This document shows positions 1 to 5,480 of a stretch of 5,548 bases of DNA, piece by piece. Under the pieces are notes generated by a model. The model worked only from the letters and a program-made list of their open reading frames with translations, had not been told where the DNA came from and made no database searches. Position numbers and translations under genes: made by a program. Numbering within the stretch: the first letter of the stretch is position 1; each line of letters begins with the position of its first letter. This DNA is from an uncultured Butyricicoccus sp. (GTDB lineage: Bacteria; Bacillota; Clostridia; Oscillospirales; Butyricicoccaceae): assembly GCA_900557315.1 (NCBI GenBank), contig USSI01000111.1:1-5548 (forward strand), in the 5' to 3' direction.

Positions 1-1903
1 CCTGCTCGCCGTTGCCGGTCGGGGTCATGCCCATGACGCGGCCGCGGCGCTTGTTCAGGTCGCCGATGACATCGCCCATGTAAGCATCCGGGATAAGGAC
101 CTTCATCGAGCACACGGGCTCGAGCAGGACCGGGCTGGCCTGCGGGATGCCGGCCTTGTAGGCCAGACGCGCCGCCATCTTGAAGGACAGTTCGTTGGAG
201 TCAACGTCGTGATAAGAACCGTCAAGCAGGGTTGCCCGCAGGCCGACCAGCGGATATCCGGCAAGCACACCATGCTCCATCGCCTCGCGGATACCCTTGT
301 CAACTGCCGGATGGAAGTTCTTCGGCACCGAACCGCCGAAAATCTTTTCTTCGAACAGGTAGTCGCCCTCCGGATACGGCGCGAACTCCATCTTGACATG
401 GCCATACTGGCCGTGGCCGCCGGACTGCTTCTTATGCTTGCCTTCAACCGTGACCGTCTTGCGGATCTTCTCGCGGTAAGGCACGATCGGCTGGGTCAGT
501 TCGACCTCAACACCGAATTTATCCTTGAGCTTGGAGCAAAGGACGTCCAGATGGATGTCGCCCGCGCCCGAAATCGTATGCTGCTTGGTTTCCGGGTTGA
601 ACTCGGTCTCGAAGGACGGGTCCTCATCGTGCAGGCGCGCCAGGCCGGACGAGATTTTCTCTTCCGCACCCTTGACCTTGGGCTGGATGCCCTGCGTGTA
701 GCACGGCGGCGCAAACTCAATCGGCTCGAGTTCTACCTTGCGCACGCTCATCGAGAGCGTGTCGCCCGTCTTGGTGGTGACCAGCTTGGAAACTGCGCCG
801 ATGTCGCCGCAGCCGACAACCGGTACCTCGGTGGTCTTCTTGCCGCAGACTGTGTAGATGTGGCCCATCTTTTCGTTTGCGTCCGCGCGCTTGTTGACCA
901 GCGTCATATCCTGCTTGACCTCGCCGGACATCACCTTGAAGTAGGAGAAGCGGCCGTACTGGTCCGCAACCGTTTTAAATACGAACGCGCAGGTCGAGCC
1001 GTTGGGCGTGCAGTTGATCTCGATCAGCTCGCCCTTCTCGTCCTCACAGATTTCAACCGGCTTTTCATCCGGGGAGGGCATGTAGTCCGCGATGCCCTTC
1101 AGAAGTGCATACGAACCGATGCCGGTTGCCGCAGTCCCGCAGAATACCGGCGCGATGACCAGGTCCTTGACGCCCTGGCGGATGCCCGCAATCAGCTCGT
1201 CATCCGAGAATTCCTCGCCCGCGAAGTAGCGCTCCATCAGTTCTTCCGACAGCTCTGCTACGTTCTCACACAGCGCCGCGCGGTGCTGGTCGATACGGTC
1301 CTTCATGTCATCCGGGATCGGGATCTCGACGCGCTTGTTGCCCTCCATGCGGTAGGCCTTGCGGATGACGCAGTCAACAACGCCGACCGTATCGCGGTTG
1401 CCCTCGAAAATCGGGACAACGACCGGCGCAACCGATACGCCGAACTGCTTCTGCAGCTTGTGCAGCGAGCTATAGTAATCCGAGTTTTCCTCGTCGATTT
1501 TGGAAATGTAGAACATACGCGGCATGGCGCGCTCCTCGCAGCGCTCCCAGGCCTTTTCCGTGCCGACGCCCGGGCCGGACTTGCCGGTGGCGATAATCAG
1601 CGCGGACTCAGCAACGCGCAGCGCGCAGTTGACTTCGCTTTCAAAGTCGAAAAAGCCCGGGGTATCGAGCAGGTTGATCTTGCAGTCGTGGAACTCAACC
1701 GGCGCAACCGCCGTAGAAATTGAAAATTTGCGTTTGATTTCCTCGGGATCGAAATCGCAGACCGTGTTGCCGTCCGTGATCTTGCCGACACGGTCGGTCA
1801 CTCCGGCGATATTAAGCAGGCTTTCCACGAGCGAGGTTTTGCCGTCGCCGCCGTGGCCCATCAGACATACATTACGAATCTTGTTAACCGGGTAATTGGC
1901 CAT
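1..1903 (-). CDS. EF-G paralogue (EF-G2/FusA2-like translational GTPase), C-terminus cut off by window edge
   Basis: This is a ribosome-associated translational GTPase of the elongation factor G family; 634 residues are visible and roughly 55-65 C-terminal residues are missing compared with usual EF-G length (~690). The protein starts MANYPVNKIRN. The G domain (about 1-275) has a P-loop GHGGDGKTS (16-24) instead of AHIDAGKTT, a switch I KRKFSIST (57-64) instead of the RGITI type, DTPGFFDF (80-87) instead of DTPGHVDF, and SKID (134-137) instead of NKxD. Domain II follows at about 300-385 and domain III at about 395-472 (SGAGDIHLD in place of SGMGELHLD). Domain IV (about 475-590) contains KHKKQSGGHGQYGHV and a tip loop GSYHDVDSNE with His565, equivalent to the translocation-critical His of E. 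coli EF-G. Domain V begins near 595 (MGDVIGDLNKRRGRV). These departures match the secondary EF-G lineage rather than the str-operon EF-G, so a canonical fusA probably lies elsewhere in the genome. Start chosen by the SD at 1916-1922. The exact role in the cell is unknown. Confidence 0.95.
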   Translation of the reverse strand, partial: MANYPVNKIRNVCLMGHGGDGKTSLVESLLNIAGVTDRVGKITDGNTVCDFDPEEIKRKFSISTAVAPVEFHDCKINLLDTPGFFDFESEVNCALRVAESALIIATGKSGPGVGTEKAWERCEERAMPRMFYISKIDEENSDYYSSLHKLQKQFGVSVAPVVVPIFEGNRDTVGVVDCVIRKAYRMEGNKRVEIPIPDDMKDRIDQHRAALCENVAELSEELMERYFAGEEFSDDELIAGIRQGVKDLVIAPVFCGTAATGIGSYALLKGIADYMPSPDEKPVEICEDEKGELIEINCTPNGSTCAFVFKTVADQYGRFSYFKVMSGEVKQDMTLVNKRADANEKMGHIYTVCGKKTTEVPVVGCGDIGAVSKLVTTKTGDTLSMSVRKVELEPIEFAPPCYTQGIQPKVKGAEEKISSGLARLHDEDPSFETEFNPETKQHTISGAGDIHLDVLCSKLKDKFGVEVELTQPIVPYREKIRKTVTVEGKHKKQSGGHGQYGHVKMEFAPYPEGDYLFEEKIFGGSVPKNFHPAVDKGIREAMEHGVLAGYPLVGLRATLLDGSYHDVDSNELSFKMAARLAYKAGIPQASPVLLEPVCSMKVLIPDAYMGDVIGDLNKRRGRVMGMTPTGNGEQ

Positions 1904-1915
1904 AGTTGATATACA

Positions 1916-1922
1916 CTCCCCT
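1916..1922 (-). promoter_or_regulatory. Ribosome binding site of the EF-G paralogue
   Basis: On the minus strand this reads AGGGGAG, a good Shine-Dalgarno core, but it sits about 12 nt from the ATG at 1903, which is longer than the usual 5-9 nt. No other in-frame ATG with a better site is near, and the MANY(P/A)VN-type N-terminus fits the family, so the start is retained. Confidence 0.6.
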
Positions 1923-1943
1923 GCCCGTGCCAGTATGCGGGCG

Positions 1944-1976
1944 CTTTGTTAGCGGGAACAAATCCCTTCTTTGTTA
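1944..1976. repeat. CTTTGTTA direct repeats plus inverted copy in EF-G paralogue promoter/leader
   Basis: CTTTGTTA occurs at 1944-1951 and again at 1969-1976 (25 bp apart, start to start). The inverted hexamer AACAAA (1957-1962) forms a perfect TTTGTT-N6-AACAAA inverted repeat with the first copy (1945-1962). The distal copy touches the -10 box and the predicted start. The array could be a repressor operator or, in the RNA, a small weak leader hairpin. No regulator is identified, and the motifs are short enough that chance cannot be excluded. Confidence 0.3.
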
Positions 1977-2004
1977 TTATACACTACTGCGCGCATATAC
2001 GCAA
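1976..2004 (-). promoter_or_regulatory. Promoter of the EF-G paralogue
   Basis: On the minus strand there is a perfect TATAAT -10 box (1976-1981), a 17-bp spacer and a weak -35 TTGCGT (1999-2004; first three bases of TTGACA match). Predicted transcription start is near 1969, which gives a leader of about 65 nt. Two A-tracts lie directly upstream of the -35 on the template orientation (2009-2014 and 2021-2025, about -40 to -56). This is where UP elements bind the RNA polymerase alpha subunit, and it could make up for the poor -35. Confidence 0.7.
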
Positions 2005-2065
2005 GCTGTTTTTTGTGCAGTTTTTATGTAGCCTGTTGCCTCCACCCAGCAAAATCCATGCCCGG

Positions 2066-2085
2066 AAAATTTTTTAAAATTTTTT
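2066..2085. other. Phased A/T tract, probable intrinsically bent DNA
   Basis: A 10-bp unit of four A followed by six T is repeated exactly twice in tandem, in phase with one helical turn. Phased A-tracts of this kind are known to bend DNA. It lies between the minus-strand EF-G paralogue promoter and the plus-strand small ORF, so it may act as an architectural element or extended UP-like element. An alternating TATATATAT stretch follows at 2121-2129. I see no convincing -35/-10 pair for a plus-strand promoter here; the closest -35 is CTGTCA (2093-2098), which is badly spaced. Confidence 0.4.
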
Positions 2086-2151
2086 GTTTTTCCTGTCACA
2101 AAACCGCCCTTTCAAACGTTTATATATATGAAAGCATTTTCCACCGCAGGC

Positions 2152-2160
2152 AGAAGGAGG
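2152..2160 (+). promoter_or_regulatory. Strong Shine-Dalgarno before the 28-residue ORF
   Basis: AGAAGGAGG lies 9 nt before the ATG at 2170. It is one of the best matches to the anti-SD in the window and is the main reason to regard the short ORF downstream as translated. Confidence 0.6.
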
Positions 2161-2169
2161 GTACCCGTT

Positions 2170-2256
2170 ATGACACGTGCTTATCTTGCAACCGCCGCCG
2201 CTGTGCTGGCGCTGGCCCTTGCCGTTTTTTCGGTCGTATCCATCCTCCCTGTCTGA
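2170..2256 (+). CDS. 28-residue hydrophobic small protein, unknown function
   Basis: The ORF encodes MTRAYLATAAAVLALALAV then FSVVSILPV and stops at TGA 2254-2256. A short N-terminus with a single Arg leads straight into an uninterrupted hydrophobic stretch (about residues 5-27), so the product would be a single-pass membrane peptide. It has a near-consensus SD at good spacing, in the same orientation as a downstream terminator (2427-2464), and is divergent to the EF-G paralogue. I do not recognise a family. Other readings are a type I toxin-like membrane peptide, a regulatory leader peptide, or the signal-sequence remnant of a decayed gene. Against it: no clear plus-strand promoter, and Ala/Leu/Val-rich short ORFs arise easily in GC-rich DNA. 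The stop overlaps the ATG of a second short frame (TGATG, 2254-2258). Confidence 0.45.
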   Translation: MTRAYLATAAAVLALALAVFSVVSILPV

Positions 2257-2426
2257 TGTTTCCCCCTCTCTTTCGATACCCGGCCGCCGGGCCTTTGCGC
2301 CCGGCAGCTCCTTTATCCCTGCGCAAACTATCGAGCCCAGCACGTATCAAAGGAAAATGCGGCTGCGCATAGCAGGCCGCGTTTCCCAAAAATCCCGGGG
2401 CATGTACCTCGGTTTTATCCAACATC
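2257..2426. other. Non-coding stretch between small ORF and bidirectional terminator
   Basis: No convincing gene. A 38-codon frame (2256-2372) begins in the TGATG overlap with the small ORF; its product is Pro/Arg-rich with a CGCA end and it has no SD of its own. A perfect 7-bp hairpin, GCCGGGC/GCCCGGC with a 6-nt loop, sits at 2286-2305 but has no U-tract after it. If the small ORF is transcribed, this stretch would be its 3' untranslated region, or part of a short structured RNA of roughly 300 nt ending at the terminator. Confidence 0.35.
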
Positions 2427-2464
2427 AAAAAGGCTTCGGAATCAAAATTCCGAAGCCTTTTTTT
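2427..2464. terminator. Bidirectional rho-independent terminator
   Basis: A perfect 16-bp stem (2427-2442 with 2447-2462) closes on a four-base CAAA loop. The GC-rich part is AAGGCTTCGGAAT paired with its complement. On the plus strand it ends in seven T (2458-2464), and on the minus strand the five A at 2427-2431 give a U5 tail. It can therefore end the minus-strand operon whose last stop is at 2538 as well as any plus-strand transcript through the small ORF. Confidence 0.93.
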
Positions 2465-2537
2465 GATGCGCAGGCGCTCCCAGCAGCAGGCTGGCGGCGC
2501 CGTTTCTCAATCCCAGCTGTACGCATGGACCCATTTT

Positions 2538-4685
2538 TCAGTGCGTCTGCAATGTAATGATAAACACCGGGATGTACCACAGCAGCAGGTACAGCAACAG
2601 GTTGGTTACCGGCAGCGCGGCCGCCGCATTCTGAAATACCAGATAGAACACGATCAGCATGCCGCAGATACCCGCGAACGCGCCCAGCGTCAGCGCCGAG
2701 CGCACTGCGCCGGCCAGCTTGTCCGCGCTTCGGAGCACCCGCATGAACGGGCCTGCGCCCTCGCGTGTCAGGATGGCGGCAGGCGCATCGCCCTCCGCAT
2801 AGCGCGGGTTGAGCAGCCGCTGCACGCCAGCCGGGTCGGGCTGGTCGGCAAAACCGCGGCGCAGGTCGAACTCCGCTTCGACCATGGCAGGCGAAATATT
2901 GAAATCCCGCACCGCAAGCAGGGCGTTCATGTGCATGCGGCGCATCAGGCGCATGGCCTGATAGGTATTCTTGGTCGGCTGGTAGCGCAGTGTCAGCACA
3001 CCCGCCAGCACATTGTCCACCACCAGGTAAATGCAGGTATGGTCGCCCTGGCCGGAGTGGATGCGGACTCCCATATTGACCATCAGCGCCGCCGTGCCGA
3101 GAACCACGCGGCTGGTGCCGATCTCGCCGCTCAGGCCGCCCTCGACCGCCTGCACGTTGCGGGCGGCAAAGGTCACGCCGTAGCGCTCCTTTGTGGCGTC
3201 GGTGAGCACGCGGCCCAGCTCAAGGCCTGCCGCGTCCGCCAGCGCCGCCGCGCAGGCCAGCACCTTATCATCCGACAGCCGCCCCATGTTCTGAAGCGAT
3301 TCCAGGCTGACCGAGCCGGACGGGAACAGGTCGTTTTCGACCAGCACAACCTCTTCCGTGCCGCGCAGCATGTTAGCCTGCCGCGCCCCCGCGATCGCCG
3401 CGCCCGAAGCGAGCAGGCGGCGGGAAACATTATTATAGCTTGCGCCGAACGCGCAGACCAGGCCAAGCGGGGCAGAAACCGACAGGACCGCCGAAAACGC
3501 CCAGAAAAAGCGCATCGGCTCGCCGCGGCCGACCGAGGCCACGAGCGCAAAGATAATAGACGCTGCCAGCGCAATCGGCACATAAATCATCGAGAAGCGG
3601 TCCACCGTGTCCGGGCGCTCCATCTCGACCAGAAAGGCCTTTTCGTCAAACAGCGGGCCTTTGACCGCGCGGCAGGCGTCATCCTCACGGTCGTAATGGC
3701 TGTATACCGCCATGGGCTGCTCCGCCGAGCAGATTGCCTGATAGGCGCGCGCCCGCGCGGCATAGCGGCCGCGCTCCTCGCGCATGGCCGCGTACAGCAG
3801 CAGGATGCTGACCGCCAGATACGGCACGCTGACCCCGGTCTGGTTATCAAACACGATCAGGGATGCGCCGTGCAGCAGCGCCGCCAGCACCGCAAAGGAA
3901 ACCAGCGTGGAGCGGTCGGGCATACCGTGCAGCAGGCTGGAAAAGCCCTTGCCGAACACGTCAATCCCGATAAACAGCGCAATAAACTGCAGCAGCATCA
4001 GTGCGCCGATGCCAATGCTCGGGTTTTCCACCACGTCCAGGATCACCGGCAGAGGCAGCACGTCAAAACCGGGCGCTATGCTGATATAGGCTGCTGCCGC
4101 GGCCAGAATCAGCACGATCACCGCGCGCGCAGACAACCCCCGTGCGCGGCGTTTGAACGCCCGCACAGCCTGTTCAGGGTCGCGCAGTTGGATTTCCTCT
4201 TCTTCCTCCGCCTGCTCGGCCGCGCGGCGCGCGGCGCGCGCCTCCTTGCGGCTCATCCCCTCTTCGCGCACAGCGCGCGGGGCCGCAGCAGGAGCCTCCG
4301 GCTCCATCCCCTCCGGCATGGGCGGGATATCATCAAATTCCTCTTCCCCGTCTGCTTCGCGCGCGGCCAGCCTGGCGGCGCGGCGCGCCTCTTTCGCCGC
4401 CGCCTTGGCTGCGGCCTTTTCGCGCTTCGCGGCGGCTTTTGCCTCGCGCGCGGCAATGCGCGCGGCGAGCACGCCGGTCGCCAGCTGGAACGCCGCCAGC
4501 AGCAGCAAAAACGCGCCGAATTTCCAGACCGCCGCCATACTGCCGCCCTCGATGCCGAAGTCGATGAGGTTGGACATGAACAGCGGGATCACGATCTCGA
4601 ACACCACCTCCAGCGCCGAGAGCAGAACCGTCACGAGCGCCGGGCCTTTGTTCTCCCGCAGACTGCGGGTCAATGTATGAAGCAT
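2538..4685 (-). CDS. Chimeric membrane protein: ABC exporter TM stub, charged linker, and catalytically degenerate P1B-type ATPase
   Basis: A 715-residue inner-membrane protein. Residues 1-75 resemble the N-terminus of type I ABC exporters (SLRENKG, then TM1 about 16-36, LIDFGIEGGSM, TM2 about 52-74), but no Walker A, LSGGQ or other ABC ATPase domain follows. Residues 76-180 are a low-complexity linker: Ala/Lys/Arg-rich (76-110), acidic and Pro-rich (111-135), basic (140-157), Glu-run (158-165). Residues 181-715 follow the P1B ATPase plan, with eight predicted helices near 186-204, 223-241, 259-278, 283-301, 364-384, 393-414, 661-684 and 688-711. The DRFSMIYVP segment (362-370) and the membrane motif region (401-414) align by eye with CopA-type pumps. 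Catalytic sites look lost: CPC reads A405-P406-L407, DKTGT reads ENDLF (450-454), TGDN reads VRDF (592-595), no HP, no GDGxNDxP, and the A-domain loop is shortened without TGE. Transport is therefore unlikely; a sensor, scaffold or partner-subunit role is a guess. Start fixed by the SD at 4691-4700; 30 nt after the marR-like stop, so co-transcribed. Confidence 0.85.
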   Translation of the reverse strand: MLHTLTRSLRENKGPALVTVLLSALEVVFEIVIPLFMSNLIDFGIEGGSMAAVWKFGAFLLLLAAFQLATGVLAARIAAREAKAAAKREKAAAKAAAKEARRAARLAAREADGEEEFDDIPPMPEGMEPEAPAAAPRAVREEGMSRKEARAARRAAEQAEEEEEIQLRDPEQAVRAFKRRARGLSARAVIVLILAAAAAYISIAPGFDVLPLPVILDVVENPSIGIGALMLLQFIALFIGIDVFGKGFSSLLHGMPDRSTLVSFAVLAALLHGASLIVFDNQTGVSVPYLAVSILLLYAAMREERGRYAARARAYQAICSAEQPMAVYSHYDREDDACRAVKGPLFDEKAFLVEMERPDTVDRFSMIYVPIALAASIIFALVASVGRGEPMRFFWAFSAVLSVSAPLGLVCAFGASYNNVSRRLLASGAAIAGARQANMLRGTEEVVLVENDLFPSGSVSLESLQNMGRLSDDKVLACAAALADAAGLELGRVLTDATKERYGVTFAARNVQAVEGGLSGEIGTSRVVLGTAALMVNMGVRIHSGQGDHTCIYLVVDNVLAGVLTLRYQPTKNTYQAMRLMRRMHMNALLAVRDFNISPAMVEAEFDLRRGFADQPDPAGVQRLLNPRYAEGDAPAAILTREGAGPFMRVLRSADKLAGAVRSALTLGAFAGICGMLIVFYLVFQNAAAALPVTNLLLYLLLWYIPVFIITLQTH

Positions 4686-4690
4686 GGGTT

Positions 4691-4700
4691 TCCTCCTTCC
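4691..4700 (-). promoter_or_regulatory. Strong Shine-Dalgarno of the chimeric membrane protein
   Basis: The minus strand reads GGAAGGAGGA five bases before the ATG at 4685. It shows that translation begins at the ABC-like N-terminus, so the exporter stub belongs to the expressed protein rather than being an upstream frame extension of the P-type-like part. Confidence 0.8.
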
Positions 4701-4715
4701 GGGTTTGCGGGCAGC

Positions 4716-5135
4716 TCAGCCGAGGTCAGCATAGATCGTGCGCAGCGAAGCTTCCAGCGCCGCGATCTGCTTCGGGGTCAGTGAGCGGAGCATCTGCTGC
4801 TCCGCGGCCGCAATGGTCGCCTGCATTTCGTGTGCGATCTCGGCGGCGCGCGGTGTCTGGCAGACGAGCTTGCTGCGCTTATCCGCAGGGTCTGCGCGGC
4901 AGGACACGAAGCCCTTTTGCTCCATGCGCCCGATGACGCCCGCTACGGTCGGGTGCGACACCTGCAGGAATCCTTCGATCTCCTTTTGCGTCGCTATGCC
5001 GCCGTTTTGCTCCAGATAGCCGAGCACGCGGCTTTGCGTCAGCGTCAGGTCATGCTGCGCAAGGTTGGCGTCGGCCTGTATTTTGATCTTGTCCGTAATC
5101 ATTTTTAATAGACATCCGATTGGATATTGCTCCAT
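4716..5135 (-). CDS. MarR-family winged-helix transcriptional repressor
   Basis: A 139-residue cytoplasmic DNA-binding regulator, the usual size for MarR proteins, which bind palindromic operators as dimers and release on ligand binding. The N-terminal dimerisation helix (about 3-27) is followed by the winged-helix domain: LTLTQSRVLGYLEQNGG (30-46), TQKEIEGFLQVS (49-60), recognition helix SHPTVAGVIGRMEQKG (60-75), and the wing DPADKRSKLV (82-91), which matches the family DPxDxR signature. The C-terminal helices (about 96-138, with SLTPKQIAALEASL) complete the dimer interface. The start at 5135 was chosen over an in-frame ATG at 5195 because GGAGGT precedes it and the longer start lies in the -35 box, before transcription can begin. 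It is the first gene of an operon with the chimeric membrane protein 30 nt downstream, the usual MarR-transporter arrangement. The ligand cannot be told from sequence. Confidence 0.93.
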   Translation of the reverse strand: MEQYPIGCLLKMITDKIKIQADANLAQHDLTLTQSRVLGYLEQNGGIATQKEIEGFLQVSHPTVAGVIGRMEQKGFVSCRADPADKRSKLVCQTPRAAEIAHEMQATIAAAEQQMLRSLTPKQIAALEASLRTIYADLG

Positions 5136-5140
5136 GATGC

Positions 5141-5146
5141 ACCTCC
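5141..5146 (-). promoter_or_regulatory. Shine-Dalgarno deciding the MarR start
   Basis: The minus strand reads GGAGGT followed by five bases and the ATG at 5135. The alternative upstream ATG at 5195 has no SD and overlaps the promoter, so this site settles the start codon. Confidence 0.8.
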
Positions 5147-5148
5147 GA

Positions 5149-5168
5149 ATATGTAGCACGCTACGCAT
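5149..5168. promoter_or_regulatory. Probable MarR autoregulatory operator
   Basis: A 20-bp imperfect palindrome: a core of GTAGC-AC-GCTAC (5153-5164, perfect 5-bp arms) extended by matching AT pairs at the outer ends (5149-5150 and 5167-5168). It overlaps the last bases of the -10 box and the predicted transcription start (about 5160) and ends just before the SD. Size, symmetry and position are typical for an operator through which a MarR dimer blocks its own promoter. The assignment to this MarR is by context. Confidence 0.65.
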
Positions 5169-5195
5169 TATAAGGGCATTTATCCGAATCGTCAA
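5167..5195 (-). promoter_or_regulatory. Strong sigma-A-type promoter of the MarR operon
   Basis: On the minus strand: -35 TTGACG (5190-5195, five of six consensus), exactly 17 bp spacer, -10 TATAAT (5167-5172, perfect). Predicted start is near 5160, giving a short leader of about 25 nt to the ATG. Such a strong promoter overlapped by a palindrome suggests a normally repressed operon that is highly expressed on induction. Confidence 0.9.
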
Positions 5196-5233
5196 GAGAC
5201 TTCATAAATTGTTTACACGCGAAAAACGGCTGC

Positions 5234-5268
5234 AAAAAAGCACCCGTCTGCCGTGGCAGACGGGTGCT
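5234..5268 (-). terminator. Rho-independent terminator of the small-protein operon
   Basis: A perfect 12-bp GC-rich stem, GCACCCGTCTGC (5240-5251) with its complement (5256-5267), extended by one A-T pair (5239/5268), closes on a 4-nt loop. On the minus strand it is followed by six T (5239-5234). It begins 14 nt after the stop of the 59-residue ORF and isolates that operon from the MarR promoter about 40 nt further on. There is no T-tract on the plus side, so it works in one direction. Confidence 0.93.
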
Positions 5269-5282
5269 GAAAAACGCTGGTA

Positions 5283-5462
5283 TCACAGGTGCTGGTTGCG
5301 CTCGATCCGGTCGTAGTGCTTGAGCAGGATGCCTTCCATGACGGAGGTGAGCTTCATGTCCAGATTCCAGAAGTAGATGACAAACGTGACCACGAACGCG
5401 CCGAGTGCGCCGAGCGACACACCCAGCAGGGCCTTGAGCAGCTTGCATTTCAAATTGTTCAT
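5283..5462 (-). CDS. 59-residue single-pass membrane protein, unknown function
   Basis: Starts MNNLKCKLLKALLG and ends KHYDRIERNQHL. A basic N-terminus (K5, K7, K10) precedes one transmembrane helix at about 11-32, which carries a G14-xxx-G18 spacing and G21, a pattern often used for helix packing. A soluble tail (33-59) follows that could form an amphipathic helix (LTSVMEGILLKHYDRI). The positive-inside rule suggests the N-terminus is cytoplasmic. An SD AGGAGA (minus strand, 5469-5474) sits 6 nt before the ATG, and a strong terminator follows 14 nt after the stop, both supporting a real gene. It lies 18 nt after the stop of the upstream frame, so the two are probably one transcript. I do not recognise a family. 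Confidence 0.8.
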   Translation of the reverse strand: MNNLKCKLLKALLGVSLGALGAFVVTFVIYFWNLDMKLTSVMEGILLKHYDRIERNQHL

Positions 5463-5480
5463 GTTCGATCTCCTCTCTGA

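Noticed and set aside
209..1723. Long plus-strand open frame (504 codons) antisense to the EF-G paralogue
   Set aside because: It is a GC-rich shadow of a clearly conserved minus-strand gene; its product is Arg/Leu/Asp-rich without recognisable domains or an SD.
2093..2126. Plus-strand promoter CTGTCA with TATATA
   Set aside because: The spacer is about 22 bp, too long for a sigma-A promoter, and other -35 candidates match poorly.
2286..2305. 7-bp hairpin as a terminator for the 28-residue ORF
   Set aside because: No U-tract follows it on either strand; the real terminator lies at 2427-2464.
2256..2372. 38-codon plus-strand frame starting in the TGATG overlap
   Set aside because: No SD of its own, Pro/Arg-rich composition expected by chance in GC-rich DNA, and no recognisable family; mentioned only for possible translational coupling.
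2538..4685. Reading the 715-residue protein as a working heavy-metal pump or ABC exporter
   Set aside because: No Walker A or ABC signature is present, and the phosphorylation, metal-binding and hinge motifs of P1B ATPases are substituted.
2463..4784. Long plus-strand open frame (773 codons) antisense to the chimeric membrane protein
   Set aside because: Its His/Arg/Gln-rich composition and lack of domains or an SD mark it as a shadow frame. The minus-strand frame has promoter, operator, SD, helices and family similarity. It is nevertheless notable that both strands are open over 2.1 kb.
5136..5195. Upstream ATG extending the MarR protein by 20 residues
   Set aside because: The ATG lies in the -35 box and upstream of the predicted start of transcription, has no SD, and the extra residues are not MarR-like.
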